Source: an uncultured Croceitalea sp.
GTDB lineage: Bacteria > Bacteroidota > Bacteroidia > Flavobacteriales > Flavobacteriaceae
Assembly (NCBI GenBank): GCA_947495075.1
Contig: CANLXH010000001.1
Location: 1,240,001 to 1,304,000, forward strand
Length of the DNA stretch: 64,000 bases
Reading direction: 5' to 3'
The position numbers and the translations under genes were made by a program. This document shows, one piece after another, positions 8,952 to 18,596 of the stretch. The notes under the pieces are model-generated. The model was not told the DNA's origin and did no database searches. It saw only the letters and a list, made by a program, of their open reading frames with translations. Each line of letters opens with the position of its first letter. Position 1 is the first letter of the stretch.

Positions 8952-9515
8952 TTAAGTTTTAATGGTATTCAATTTATTTGAGTAGTACTTATTTAATTTA
9001 TCAATCTTTGGGTTTATAATAACCTGACAATATCGCTGGGTCTTATTTTCGTTGTAATAATTCTGATGTTCCTCTTCTGCAATATAGAAAGGTTTCGCTT
9101 CAGAAACTGCCGTAACTATAGGAGATTTAAAAACTTTTTCTTTTTCAAGAAGAATAATAAATTTTTTCGCTGCCTCTCTTTGTTGTTCCGTAGTATAAAA
9201 TATTTCACTCCTATACTGCGTACCTACATCATAACCTTGTCTGTTCAAAGTGGTGGGGTCATGAGTTGAAAAAAAGATTTCTAGTAATTCATCAAAACTA
9301 ATTTGCGTGGGGTCAAAACTAATCTTTATAGCTTCTGCATGCCCTGTTCTCCCTGTGGTAATCTCTCTATAAGCAGGATTTTTGATTGTACCACCAATAA
9401 ATCCAGAAACTACTTCTTTTACACCCTTAAGTCTCTGAAAGACAGCTTCCGTACACCAAAAACAACCGTTTGCAAAGATTGCCGTTTCAAAAGTATTTAT
9501 CTTTTGTTTATTCAT
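8952..9515 (-). CDS. msrA: Peptide methionine-(S)-S-oxide reductase
   Basis: Repairs oxidised methionine (S-epimer) in proteins. The 187-residue protein carries the catalytic motif [11 protein letters not shown] near residue 17 and the family segments [19 protein letters not shown] and AEEEHQNYY. There is no signal peptide, so it should act in the cytoplasm. There is no fused MsrB domain. It is the first gene of a unit with folE. The 152-base gap upstream is shared with the divergent ABC transporter gene. Confidence 0.95.
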   Translation of the reverse strand: MNKQKINTFETAIFANGCFWCTEAVFQRLKGVKEVVSGFIGGTIKNPAYREITTGRTGHAEAIKISFDPTQISFDELLEIFFSTHDPTTLNRQGYDVGTQYRSEIFYTTEQQREAAKKFIILLEKEKVFKSPIVTAVSEAKPFYIAEEEHQNYYNENKTQRYCQVIINPKIDKLNKYYSNKLNTIKT

Positions 9516-9667
9516 TATATGTAAATGTTAAACAATAAAATTTAAAATCCAATAACTATATTGTTTTTAACTTAAAGTTAATAGTCGTAAAAAATCTTAA
9601 ACTTTTCTTACACGTAACTTTTACAAATTTGCAAGTAATGCTTACTTTCATCTTCTGATTTTAAACT

Positions 9668-10330
9668 ATGATACAAGCTTCTAATATTCAAAAAAAATAT
9701 GGAAATCTTCAAGTTTTAAAAGGAGTAGACATTGAAATTAAAAAAAGTGAGATTGTTGCAATTGTCGGAGCATCCGGTGCTGGTAAAACGACTTTACTTC
9801 AAATTTTAGGTACATTAGATATTCCCTCGAATAAAGCAGATAGCGTAATTCGTATAAATGATACGGATACTAATCTATTATCTGATAAAATACTGGCAAA
9901 ATTTAGAAATGAGCACATTGGCTTTATTTTTCAATTTCATCAATTATTACCAGAATTTACTGCTTTAGAAAATGTATGCTTGCCAGCTTTTATAAAGAAA
10001 ACTTCAAAAACTGAGGCAGAATCAAGAGCTAAAGAACTTTTGACTTTTTTAGGGCTTGCTGATAGAATACATCATAAACCTAACGAACTCTCTGGTGGTG
10101 AACAACAGCGTGTTGCTGTAGCTCGCTCACTAATTAATAACCCTTCTGTAATTTTTGCGGATGAGCCTAGCGGTAATTTAGACTCCGAGAGTGCCGATAA
10201 CCTACACCAGTTATTTTTTGATTTGCGAAAAGAATTTGGACAGACTTTTGTAATTGTTACCCATAATGAAGAATTAGCCAATATGGCAGATAGAAAATTA
10301 GTAATGGTAGATGGTTTAATACAAGATTAA
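9668..10330 (+). CDS. ABC transporter ATP-binding protein, LolD-like
   Basis: A 220-residue ATPase of the LolD/MacB class. Walker A is [12 protein letters not shown] (near 37-48), the Q-loop is [18 protein letters not shown], the signature is [15 protein letters not shown], and Walker B is [13 protein letters not shown]. LolD-type ATPases power lipoprotein release or export from the inner membrane. No permease gene is adjacent: the next genes are a CPBP protease and a TIGR02757 protein, so the partner must be encoded elsewhere. The tight spacing (1 base to the next gene) indicates an operon. Confidence 0.9.
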   Translation: MIQASNIQKKYGNLQVLKGVDIEIKKSEIVAIVGASGAGKTTLLQILGTLDIPSNKADSVIRINDTDTNLLSDKILAKFRNEHIGFIFQFHQLLPEFTALENVCLPAFIKKTSKTEAESRAKELLTFLGLADRIHHKPNELSGGEQQRVAVARSLINNPSVIFADEPSGNLDSESADNLHQLFFDLRKEFGQTFVIVTHNEELANMADRKLVMVDGLIQD

Positions 10331-10331
10331 T

Positions 10332-10886
10332 ATGCTAAAAGAAGTTTGGGAATTTTTTAAAAACCCACTTTATCACCAAGAAGAGTACGACACAAAGACA
10401 AAAACTAAATTTTTTTTAAGGCTCGCGTTTATTACCGTAGGCTTTAGTTTGATACTAGGTTTTTTAATTGAAGGAATTACCTCATTAGTAGGCTTTAGTT
10501 TTGAAAATCATGCTGTTATAGAAATGTTTGAGGACTACTCGGTATTAATGATTTTCTTTTTTGCTGTGCTACTAGCACCAGTGTTAGAAGAATTAATTTT
10601 TAGAGCGCCACTGGGGTTGTTTAAAAATTCCAAACACTTTAAATATGCTTTTTATATTTCTGTGCTTTTTTTTGGATTAATTCATATTGGCAATTATGAG
10701 AGTGTTGAAGGTTATTACTGGTTAGTTCCAGTTTTAGTGGCCCCACAAATCTCTGCAGGTATTTTCCTGGGTTTCATACGTACTAAACTTGGTTTGGTTT
10801 GGTCTATACTTTTACATGCTGCTCACAACCTAGTTTTAATTGGTCCATTTATAATATTAAAACTTTTAGATATTCCTTTTGAATGA
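10332..10886 (+). CDS. CPBP family intramembrane glutamic endopeptidase
   Basis: A 184-residue multi-helix membrane protease of the CAAX/CPBP (Abi) family. The conserved elements are visible: EELIFR (near 85-90) with the paired Glu and Arg, FFGLIHIGNY with the second-motif His, and SILLHAAHNLVLI with the third-motif His and Asn. There are about five or six hydrophobic helices. It starts one base after the LolD-like gene and overlaps the next gene by four bases. The substrate is unknown. Confidence 0.85.
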   Translation: MLKEVWEFFKNPLYHQEEYDTKTKTKFFLRLAFITVGFSLILGFLIEGITSLVGFSFENHAVIEMFEDYSVLMIFFFAVLLAPVLEELIFRAPLGLFKNSKHFKYAFYISVLFFGLIHIGNYESVEGYYWLVPVLVAPQISAGIFLGFIRTKLGLVWSILLHAAHNLVLIGPFIILKLLDIPFE

Positions 10887-11647
10887 ATAGGTCTGAATTA
10901 AAATCTTTCTTAGATGAAAAAGCGGAACAATACGAGCATCCTAAATTCTTAGAAACAGATCCTATACAGATTCCGCATCGGTTTTCTAAAAAAAAAGATA
11001 TCGAAACAAGTGGTTTTTTAACTGCAACGATAGCTTGGGGAAATCGTAAAAGCATTATAAACAATGCTTCCAAACTTATGAGGCTAATGGATAACGCTCC
11101 GCACGATTTTATTTTAAATCATCAAGAACCAGACTTAGAAAGCTTATCAAATTTTGTACATCGCACATTTAACGGAGATGATTTAAAGTATTTTATCAAA
11201 GCGCTACAACATATTTATCTTAATTATGGAGGTTTAGAGGTTGTTTTTACTAAAAATCAAGAAGCAAAATCACTACAGAAAACAATTAGTGATTACAAGT
11301 CTATTTTTTTTGAGCTAGAACACTTACCTCGTACTCAAAAACACGTTTCTGACCCACTAAGAGGATCTGCAGCTAAACGTATTAATATGTATTTACGTTG
11401 GATGGTACGCCCCGCTGATAAAGGAGTAGATTTTGGTTTATGGAAAAACATCTCTCCTAGCAAATTATCCTGCCCTTTGGATGTACATTCCGGTAATGTG
11501 GCTCGCAAACTAAAATTGCTTAAAAGAAAACAAAATGATGTCAAAGCCCTGGCAGAACTAGATACTAGTTTAAGAAAACTAGATACTAATGACCCCGTTA
11601 AATATGACTTTGCGCTATTTGGATTGGGTGTTTTTGAAAAATTCTAA
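10883..11647 (+). CDS. TIGR02757 (DUF2400) family protein
   Basis: A 254-residue soluble protein of the TIGR02757 family, common in Bacteroidota with no established function. The features I rely on are GFLTATIAWGNRKSIINNASKLM, FNGDDLKYFIKALQHIY, SAAKRINMYLRWMVRP and CPLDVHSGNVARKL. The NMYLRWMVR segment and the late Asp/His pair recall helix-hairpin-helix DNA glycosylases, which is only a loose likeness. It overlaps the CPBP gene by four bases (ATGA) and its stop overlaps the stop of the convergent peroxidase gene by four bases. Confidence 0.85.
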   Translation: MNRSELKSFLDEKAEQYEHPKFLETDPIQIPHRFSKKKDIETSGFLTATIAWGNRKSIINNASKLMRLMDNAPHDFILNHQEPDLESLSNFVHRTFNGDDLKYFIKALQHIYLNYGGLEVVFTKNQEAKSLQKTISDYKSIFFELEHLPRTQKHVSDPLRGSAAKRINMYLRWMVRPADKGVDFGLWKNISPSKLSCPLDVHSGNVARKLKLLKRKQNDVKALAELDTSLRKLDTNDPVKYDFALFGLGVFEKF

Positions 11648-13461
11648 TATGTTTCAATTTCCACATTCGTCAAGGTTTTCACAAAGGCAACCAAGGCATT
11701 TTCCTCTTTTTCGGTGAGGTTTAATTTATCAAAAGGTAAGGTTTGATATGGCAGATCAAACCCTAAGCCAGCACCACCTCCCTTATTATAAAAATCGATT
11801 ACTTCTTCTAAAGTTTCATATACACCATTATGCATGTAGGGAGCGGTTTGTTCAGTATTCCTTACCGTTGGGGTTTTAAACATTCCCTTTTGTACCTCTT
11901 TTTCATTAAGCCAATAAATACCTAAATCATCATCCAATACTTTATTGGCCTTGGTTTCGGGAACTCCAATCACTTCTTTTTCGTGTTCAGAAAAAAATGG
12001 TGGTACAGTTCCATTTGTTAACGGAATAAAATGACATGTTGCACAAAGTGCTTTACCCATATAAATATTAAAACCTAATTTTTCTTCATCAGTAAAAGTG
12101 TTTTCCTCTCCTCTCATGTTCTTGTCAAACTTAGAGTTAAAGCCTTTTAAAGTACCTATATACGCCGATAGCGCTTTAATAATGTCAGTATTTTTGGTAG
12201 AAACCCCACCGTATGCTTTAATAAATAATTGGGTGTAAGTACTATCTATAAGTATTTCATTGGAAAACTGATGAACAGAACTATCAAACTCCTGTTCATT
12301 TGTGAAAACTGAAGTAATCTGATCCATTAGGTTGCTAGCTCTACCATCCCAAAAAAAACTTTGTTGAAAAGCAGCATTAATTATGGTAGGTGTGTTACGT
12401 TTTAAAGGTTTACCATTATTGTCAACGTTCATGACCATGTCATCCGCCCACCCCTTTTTTGGGTTATGGCAAGTTGCACAAGACATTTTTGCACCTTTAG
12501 AAAGATTATTGTCAAAAAATAACTTTTCCCCCAAAGCAATCTGTGTCTTGTTACTCTTTTTATTTGTAACATCAGCAAAAAAGTTAACATTAAAAGCATC
12601 TTCATCGAAAAAGGTTTCCGCATTAAAGTTAAAGGGCTTGTTATCTATAGGATTCCAAATATCAAGTTCTTTTCTAATTGCTATCCAAGTACGCATTACG
12701 TCATTGAAATAATTTTTAATAAATGTAAATCTATCAAATGATTCAAAATCTGAATTTGCGGCAGTATAATCAATTGCATTTTTTAGTCTTTCTTGAAACT
12801 CTATATCTAGTTTAGGGTATTTTTCTTGAACCATCCTCTTTAAACTAAGCTGATATACATCTTTTAAACTGGACAAGGAAATCCCAGCTTCATTAATGCC
12901 TAGCTTACTTAAAGGTGAGTCAAAACCCGAAAGGGACAAGCTTAAAATTCTCATTAATTGTTGATGGATAGCAATAAAGAAACGTTGGGGATTCAGTTCT
13001 TTTTCTTTTATGTTTCGCGCTAGATTACTCAACATTCCCTTGGTTATGGATAATTCCTTCAAATACCTTTCCTGGCTCAATGGTCCATCATAAATACTCT
13101 CCTCAATTTTTTGGATACCTACGGGGAGAAGTATTTTTTGTGTGTCCTCTGTTAAAATAGGTAGTGCTGGTCCGTTTACGCGATGGCCCACTTCAGGGTT
13201 CAAATAAGCTCCATATGCCTCTGCTTTTTTAAAAGAAGTCCGCATTTTAATAAACATCTTTTTTGCAACTTCACTCTCTACTGAAATTTTGCCAAGGGTG
13301 TCTATGTAATGAATAGCGTCTGTCATATGTTCAAAATAATACTGTCGCGCAGGTTCCCAGTCTATTTTAATTTTTTCATCTATTTCAATTACAGCTACCT
13401 TTTTATCGCTTTTACAAGCGACTATTAGAAGTGTTGCTACTAGTAGTGAAAGTTTATTCAT
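11644..13461 (-). CDS. Di-heme cytochrome c peroxidase / MauG-family lipoprotein
   Basis: A 605-residue exported protein with lipobox LLIVAC near residue 16. The C-terminal half (about 300-600) is a CcpA/MauG domain: two heme-binding CATCH sites (MSCATCHNPKKGW and ALCATCHFIPL), FWDGRASNLMDQ, and APYMHNGVYETLEEVIDFYNKGG, as expected for bacterial di-heme peroxidases. The N-terminal 280 residues are helical, with an NGPALP segment, in a region I cannot name. Family members either reduce peroxide or oxidise residues of a partner protein. The gene lies 64 bases after the PhoX-like lipoprotein, with a perfect palindrome between. Confidence 0.85.
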   Translation of the reverse strand: MNKLSLLVATLLIVACKSDKKVAVIEIDEKIKIDWEPARQYYFEHMTDAIHYIDTLGKISVESEVAKKMFIKMRTSFKKAEAYGAYLNPEVGHRVNGPALPILTEDTQKILLPVGIQKIEESIYDGPLSQERYLKELSITKGMLSNLARNIKEKELNPQRFFIAIHQQLMRILSLSLSGFDSPLSKLGINEAGISLSSLKDVYQLSLKRMVQEKYPKLDIEFQERLKNAIDYTAANSDFESFDRFTFIKNYFNDVMRTWIAIRKELDIWNPIDNKPFNFNAETFFDEDAFNVNFFADVTNKKSNKTQIALGEKLFFDNNLSKGAKMSCATCHNPKKGWADDMVMNVDNNGKPLKRNTPTIINAAFQQSFFWDGRASNLMDQITSVFTNEQEFDSSVHQFSNEILIDSTYTQLFIKAYGGVSTKNTDIIKALSAYIGTLKGFNSKFDKNMRGEENTFTDEEKLGFNIYMGKALCATCHFIPLTNGTVPPFFSEHEKEVIGVPETKANKVLDDDLGIYWLNEKEVQKGMFKTPTVRNTEQTAPYMHNGVYETLEEVIDFYNKGGGAGLGFDLPYQTLPFDKLNLTEKEENALVAFVKTLTNVEIETY

Positions 13462-13477
13462 TTTTAAATAGTAAATA

Positions 13478-13511
13478 TTAAGAGACCTCCATTATAATGG
13501 AGGTCTCTTAA
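13478..13511. promoter_or_regulatory. Perfect 34-bp palindrome between the two lipoprotein genes
   Basis: The arm TTAAGAGACCTCCATTA is followed immediately by its exact complement. In minus-strand RNA it lies 14 bases after the PhoX-like stop (13526) and 16 bases before the peroxidase start (13461). The T content after the stem is poor for a terminator. It may act as an attenuator, an RNA processing site or an mRNA stabiliser. Confidence 0.7.
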
Positions 13512-13525
13512 ATAAGATTATTAAA

Positions 13526-15091
13526 TCATCTAGGAAGTCCTTTCAGGATAACTATTTGCCCACCTTGATCATCTTCACGCGCTCCCGCTGCAATGGCATC
13601 ACCTCTAGTTTCCATATCATGGCCGTCCACTCCTTTAAAATCATCACTTTCCCAATAATGAGGTTGAAGATTTAAAAGAAAAGTATTTGGAACACCTACC
13701 TTATCCGAAATATCTACCAGAGCTCCAAATTCACCACTAAATCCTGTACTTCCATTAGGATCTAGGTCATTTCTAATAACCAGCTCTAATACAACCCTCG
13801 TATTATTTCCATTCAAATCTGATTGATAAATATAGGCTGCATGTCCCCTATCAAATGAGTTTGGGTCTTCTTGTGTATAAATAAAGTTCTCTGTAACAGT
13901 AATATTATCCGGACTTTGAAGCTCACTTAAATTTCCGTCCATATTATTGGTATAAGTATTACCAGAAATTACTTGGGTAATTTTACCAGTTAATGGCGAT
14001 GCCTCATCAAGCTCAAGCTTATAAACCGTTCCCCAATCATTGTAAGTTCCCCTACCAGGGCCTCTTCCTGTTACAGCAACATAAATATTTCTACCATCGG
14101 CATCAGTTCCTTTTTGATAATCTACATCTTCGACTCTCATAAAAGCTGAGGCACCAACAGCAATACAAGCATCTTCCATTTCGCTCTTAGTCATTGATGA
14201 GCCATTAGGAATCTCAACAAATTCTATATCGTATGTTGAACCAAAATCTAAATTACCTTCATTATAAATAGTACCATCTACTACATCAGAAACTCCTCCT
14301 GCTCCATCAGAAACTTGCTTGAGTTTAAGCACATAAATTTTACCATTGGATAAATCAGCATTACCGTTTTCAGAATAATACAATGTAATCTGTCCTTCAG
14401 AGCCACTAGAGTCATCATCGCCACCTATTATAACCGTTTTACCGGCATAAGCGTCTTTTGGTAATGGTACGGCATTCTCCCATGAAAATTCACCAAGAGC
14501 GTCCAAACCAAAATCAGCTGTTGGCGTTGGTGTCTCAATGTAAGGGTCAATACCTTTTACATCATAATTAAAACTTTCTGAGGCAGATAAAAACAAATCG
14601 CTACTTCCACCATGGATTGCTGCTTCCCACATTGTTGCAGAACACTGGCGCGCAAAGTCGGCAACACCCGAATTTAGTAGCCAATCGCCGCCTGTGGGGG
14701 TTAAATTCTCATCTAATCTAATACGCGCAACAGCATAATCATCTTCGGCATTTACTACATAAATAAAACCGTCTCCATCTGGAAGAAATCCAGCTCCATC
14801 TGCTGCTCCTACCCATTGGAATCCATTTTCTAAAATATCTGTAGAGCTTATTAAAGAATATGCTTTAACAAAATTGAATTGTGGTTGAATTGATACCAAT
14901 GGCTCTAATGCCGATTTGTTTTCAAATATGGTAGCCTCAGCTACTAAATCTTCTCCGTTTTCACCATCAACTCCGTCAACACCATCTTGACCGTCCATTC
15001 CATCTAATCCATCTTCTCCATCACAACTTGTGAGTGCAAGTACAAAAACACAAAGTGATAGAACACCAAATACTAATTTTTTAAAATTCAT
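13526..15091 (-). CDS. PhoX/DUF839-like lipoprotein with collagen-like leader
   Basis: A 521-residue lipoprotein (lipobox ALTSC near residue 23). Immediately after the Cys comes a run of about eight Gly-x-x triplets rich in Asp (DGEDGLDGMDGQDGVDG), a collagen-like spacer. The rest resembles a beta-propeller with segments such as DGFIYVVNAEDDYAV, AVTGRGPGRGTYNDW and SPDNITVTENFIYTQEDPN. The last recalls PhoX (DUF839) phosphatases, where a 'PDN' strand is typical, but I cannot confirm the metal ligands. The di-heme enzyme gene follows 64 bases downstream. A secreted propeller of other function is possible. Confidence 0.55.
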   Translation of the reverse strand: MNFKKLVFGVLSLCVFVLALTSCDGEDGLDGMDGQDGVDGVDGENGEDLVAEATIFENKSALEPLVSIQPQFNFVKAYSLISSTDILENGFQWVGAADGAGFLPDGDGFIYVVNAEDDYAVARIRLDENLTPTGGDWLLNSGVADFARQCSATMWEAAIHGGSSDLFLSASESFNYDVKGIDPYIETPTPTADFGLDALGEFSWENAVPLPKDAYAGKTVIIGGDDDSSGSEGQITLYYSENGNADLSNGKIYVLKLKQVSDGAGGVSDVVDGTIYNEGNLDFGSTYDIEFVEIPNGSSMTKSEMEDACIAVGASAFMRVEDVDYQKGTDADGRNIYVAVTGRGPGRGTYNDWGTVYKLELDEASPLTGKITQVISGNTYTNNMDGNLSELQSPDNITVTENFIYTQEDPNSFDRGHAAYIYQSDLNGNNTRVVLELVIRNDLDPNGSTGFSGEFGALVDISDKVGVPNTFLLNLQPHYWESDDFKGVDGHDMETRGDAIAAGAREDDQGGQIVILKGLPR

Positions 15092-15273
15092 AATTCTATT
15101 TTTTAAGTTTTAATTATTAAACTCAAAACTAGATTGTGAACCTTATGGAGTTGTTAGTTCTATATTTTGTTTGAATTAAGGAATTTTTAAAAAAATGTTA
15201 ATGTGTAAAAAAATAGTGAAACTATCGTATAATCAACTGCTCTAAAATGTTAAAACAAAAGTAAGTGCAGTAT

Positions 15274-16404
15274 TCACCCACCAAATCCATAATTTGCTGT
15301 AAAATCCAAAGATTGTTTTTTTCCGCCTTCGGCTATAGATTTATAAATAGCTTCTACAATTATCATATCCCGTTTGCCCATTTCACCGGGTACAAGATTG
15401 GGAGTATCAAAAAGAATATGCTTAGCAAAATCATCCATCTGTAATTTTTGTTGACTTTCCTGCTTAAAATTTAATTCTCCATTAGAAGTCCTACCAGCTA
15501 ACGGGATATATGTGCTTGCAGGGTCTAGCTCGTACCAACCGTTATCACATTTTGCATGCAACCGGTTTGCACTCACGTTATGAGACGTCATTATAGTACC
15601 CACAAGCCCACTCTTAAATTCAAACTGAGCAGTAATAGTTTCATCGGTATCTTTAAAGTATTCCGGTCTAGTACTAAATTCTTGGGCTGTAACTGAAATT
15701 GGGTTTTCTCCCGTACCATAAATAATACTCTGTATCGCATAAACACCCATATTCATTAATGCTCCTCCGCCAGATAATTTTTTATCCAAACGCCATTGTT
15801 TTGGTTCTGTATTAGAATAATACCCAGCATCGGCAGTAATATATCTAATATTACCAAAGGTTTTTTCTTTTACAAAACGCTTTATCTCCTGCGTGTAAGG
15901 CTCCGAATGAAGTCGGTAACCAATTCCTAATTTTACTTTATTCTTATTACAAGCTGCAATAATTGCATCGCACTCTTCTACATTAATGGCCATTGGTTTT
16001 TCACAAATAGCATGTTTCCCAGCTTTTGCAGCCCTAATAGAAAAATCTGCATGCATAGAATTTGGAAGTACCACATAAATAACATCAATATTGTCGTTAT
16101 TTTTTATTTTATCAAAATTCTCATAGTTATAGATATTCTCTTTTGCAATATTATATTTAGAAGCCCAGATTTCTTCTTTCTCAGGAGTGCCTGTAACTAT
16201 TCCTGCTAAATAACAGTGTTCTGCGTTTTGTAAAGCCGGAGCCAATTGGTAGGTACTGTAGCGTCCCAAACCAACCAAAGCAATACCTAACTTTTTCTTT
16301 TTGGTTGTTGTGGCACAAGCAAATGGAACATTAGCTGCAAGTGTAACACCAGTAATACTTTTAGCTAGGGTATTATTAAAATTTCTTCTTGATATTTTTT
16401 TCAT
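15274..16404 (-). CDS. Exported Gfo/Idh/MocA family oxidoreductase
   Basis: A 376-residue NAD(P)-dependent oxidoreductase acting on sugars or inositol-like compounds. The N-terminus has a twin-arginine-type signal (KKISRRNFNNTLAKS, hydrophobic stretch, then ACA), so it is probably exported folded with its cofactor. The Rossmann motif is GIALVGLGRYS; the EKPMAINVEECD segment holds the family Lys-Pro pair; GGGALMNMGVYAIQ matches the catalytic helix. It stands alone between the PhoX-like gene and the divergent S10 peptidase gene. The substrate cannot be told from the sequence. Confidence 0.88.
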   Translation of the reverse strand: MKKISRRNFNNTLAKSITGVTLAANVPFACATTTKKKKLGIALVGLGRYSTYQLAPALQNAEHCYLAGIVTGTPEKEEIWASKYNIAKENIYNYENFDKIKNNDNIDVIYVVLPNSMHADFSIRAAKAGKHAICEKPMAINVEECDAIIAACNKNKVKLGIGYRLHSEPYTQEIKRFVKEKTFGNIRYITADAGYYSNTEPKQWRLDKKLSGGGALMNMGVYAIQSIIYGTGENPISVTAQEFSTRPEYFKDTDETITAQFEFKSGLVGTIMTSHNVSANRLHAKCDNGWYELDPASTYIPLAGRTSNGELNFKQESQQKLQMDDFAKHILFDTPNLVPGEMGKRDMIIVEAIYKSIAEGGKKQSLDFTANYGFGG

Positions 16405-16513
16405 GATGATGAATTTCTTCTCTTAAAGATATAAAATTGTAATACTGCTAATTGTATAATTAATTTCTTCTCTAAAATCATTACATTTAGTTAGTCCAAT
16501 TTCAACCAAAAAA

Positions 16514-18001
16514 ATGAAGAAAACATTACTTACTTCACTATTTCTTTTAAGCATTTTTCTAACTTTTTCACAAGGACGAAAACTCCCTGTAGATACTACT
16601 GTTACCACGCAACATAGTGCCACAATAAATGGAACCAGTTTTAATTATACCGCTACAACAGGAACTCAACCAGTCTGGGATGAGATGGGAAAACCTATAG
16701 CGGCACTACATTATACCTACTACACACGCAATAATGTAAAAGACAGAACCAAAAGACCTTTACTTATCTCTTTTAATGGCGGGCCTGGTTCAGGTTCAGT
16801 TTGGATGCATTTGGCATATACTGGTCCAAAAATTCTAAAAATAGATGACGAAGGTTTTCCTATACAACCTTATGGCGTTAAATCCAATCCCTTCTCTGTA
16901 TTGGATGTTACAGATATTGTATATGTAAATCCTGCAAATACTGGCTACTCCAGAACAATTCCTGAAACTGGAAAGGAAGTTGATAGAGATAAATTTTTCG
17001 GAATTAATGCAGACATTAAATACTTGGCAGAATGGCTAAACACTTTTGTTACCCGTAACAATAGATGGCGCTCCCCAAAATATATTGTAGGAGAAAGTTA
17101 TGGAGGAACACGTGTTATGGGGTTATCGCTAGCCTTACAAAATCAACAATGGATGTATTTAAACGGAGTTATCATGGTTTCTCCTGCAGATTATAAAGTC
17201 ATTAGAGTAGGTGGCCCTGTTTCTTCCGCTTTAAACCTTCCCTATTTTACTGCTGCTGCATGGCACCATAAGGCGTTACCAACAACATTACAAAACAAAG
17301 ATTTGTTAGATATATTACCAGAATCAGAAGCGTATACCATTAATTCTCTTATTCCAGCGATAGCAAAAGGCGGATTTATTTCAGATTCAGAAAAAAAAGA
17401 AACAGCTAAAAAAATGGCCTATTATTCTGGCTTAAAAGAAGAGGATATTTTAGACCAGAATCTAGATGTGCCAACTGCTTTCTTTTGGAAAAATTTATTG
17501 AAAGATAAAGGTGATTTTACAGTTGGTCGTCTGGATAGTCGCTATACTGGTATCGATAAGAAGGCTATTGGCACAAAACCAGATTACAATTCTGAATTAA
17601 CTTCGTGGCTTCATAGTTTTACGCCAGCTATCAATTATTATTTGCAAGAGGAGTTAAATTTTAAAACAGATATTAAATACAATATGTTTGGTCCAGTTCG
17701 TCCTTGGAACAATGAAAATGACAACACACGAGATAATTTACGCCAAGCGATGGCACAAAATCCATATCTAAATGTTTTAGTGCAATCTGGGTACTATGAT
17801 GGTGCTACTACTTATTTTAATGCAAAATATACTATGTGGCAGATAGACCCAAGCGGTCGTATGAAGGATAGATTTGAGTTTAAAGGATACCGTTCTGGTC
17901 ATATGATGTATCTACGACGAGAAGACCTTCAGAAGGCTAATAATGATATAAGAGATTTTATAAAAAGAACTGCAAATACTGGAAAAAGTGCGAAGTATTA
18001 A
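16514..18001 (+). CDS. Secreted S10 family serine carboxypeptidase
   Basis: A 495-residue secreted peptidase with signal peptide MKKTLLTSLFLLSIFLTFSQG. The S10 layout is clear: NGGPGSGSVWMHL (oxyanion-hole region), GESYGGTRVMG with the nucleophilic Ser, LVQSGYYDGATTY with the Asp, and YRSGHMMYL with the His. These enzymes remove C-terminal residues from peptides, here in the periplasm or outside the cell. The next gene starts 10 bases after its stop, so it leads a run of secreted proteins (16.5-19.3 kb). Confidence 0.92.
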   Translation: MKKTLLTSLFLLSIFLTFSQGRKLPVDTTVTTQHSATINGTSFNYTATTGTQPVWDEMGKPIAALHYTYYTRNNVKDRTKRPLLISFNGGPGSGSVWMHLAYTGPKILKIDDEGFPIQPYGVKSNPFSVLDVTDIVYVNPANTGYSRTIPETGKEVDRDKFFGINADIKYLAEWLNTFVTRNNRWRSPKYIVGESYGGTRVMGLSLALQNQQWMYLNGVIMVSPADYKVIRVGGPVSSALNLPYFTAAAWHHKALPTTLQNKDLLDILPESEAYTINSLIPAIAKGGFISDSEKKETAKKMAYYSGLKEEDILDQNLDVPTAFFWKNLLKDKGDFTVGRLDSRYTGIDKKAIGTKPDYNSELTSWLHSFTPAINYYLQEELNFKTDIKYNMFGPVRPWNNENDNTRDNLRQAMAQNPYLNVLVQSGYYDGATTYFNAKYTMWQIDPSGRMKDRFEFKGYRSGHMMYLRREDLQKANNDIRDFIKRTANTGKSAKY

Positions 18002-18011
18002 AATAAACAAT

Positions 18012-18584
18012 ATGAAAAATATTATCCTTTTAACAACCCTGCTTTTTTACAGCTCACTTTTTAGTCAAGAAATACCATCAAAAGAGTGGCAAATAAAAAC
18101 AGCTTTAATGGCCGTACCTATCGATTATAAAGAAGGAGCAAAAGTATATGGTTATGACGCTGATGGAAAATTTACGACTCTTAGAGAAGGTACTAATGAT
18201 TACATAGCTTTAGCTTCAGACCCAAAAAGAAATAACTTTTCAACTGCCGCCTACCATAAAAGTTTAGATGAGTTTATGGCTCGCGGTAGGGCATTAAAAG
18301 CAGAAGGGAAAGAATTTCAAGAAATTTTTGATATCCGTGAAGCGGAAGTTAAATCTGGCAAATTAAAAATGCCCGATAAAACTACACTTTGTGTTTTTAC
18401 AGGTAAAGTAAATAATGAAACAAAAGAAATAGAAAACGCATATTTAAGATATGTGTTTTATGTGCCTTTTGCTACAGGGAAAACAACAGGGTTACCCACT
18501 ACTCCTACTCCTCCTGGTCATGCTTGGTTAATGAACCCAGGAACCCATAGAGCTCATATTATGATTTCGCCACCTAAAGATTAA
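18012..18584 (+). CDS. Secreted protein of unknown function
   Basis: A 190-residue protein; the ATG at 18012 was chosen because MKNIILLTTLLFYSSLFSQ is a clean signal peptide, whereas the in-frame start at 17988 would overlap the S10 gene. The mature part shows EWQIKTALMAVPIDYKEGAKVYGYD and ends TPPGHAWLMNPGTHRAHIMISPPKD, with several His residues near the C-terminus. I do not recognise a named domain. It lies between the peptidase and SGNH hydrolase genes with gaps of 10 and 12 bases, so the three are probably one transcript. Confidence 0.7.
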   Translation: MKNIILLTTLLFYSSLFSQEIPSKEWQIKTALMAVPIDYKEGAKVYGYDADGKFTTLREGTNDYIALASDPKRNNFSTAAYHKSLDEFMARGRALKAEGKEFQEIFDIREAEVKSGKLKMPDKTTLCVFTGKVNNETKEIENAYLRYVFYVPFATGKTTGLPTTPTPPGHAWLMNPGTHRAHIMISPPKD

Positions 18585-18596
18585 ATTAATTACAAC

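Noticed and set aside
8952-9524. Plus-strand open frames opposite msrA
   Set aside because: Phe/Arg/Cys-rich antisense shadows of a well-conserved enzyme.
12383-12712. Plus-strand open frame of 109 codons inside the di-heme peroxidase gene
   Set aside because: Lies opposite both the heme motif and conserved residues of the real gene; no supporting features.
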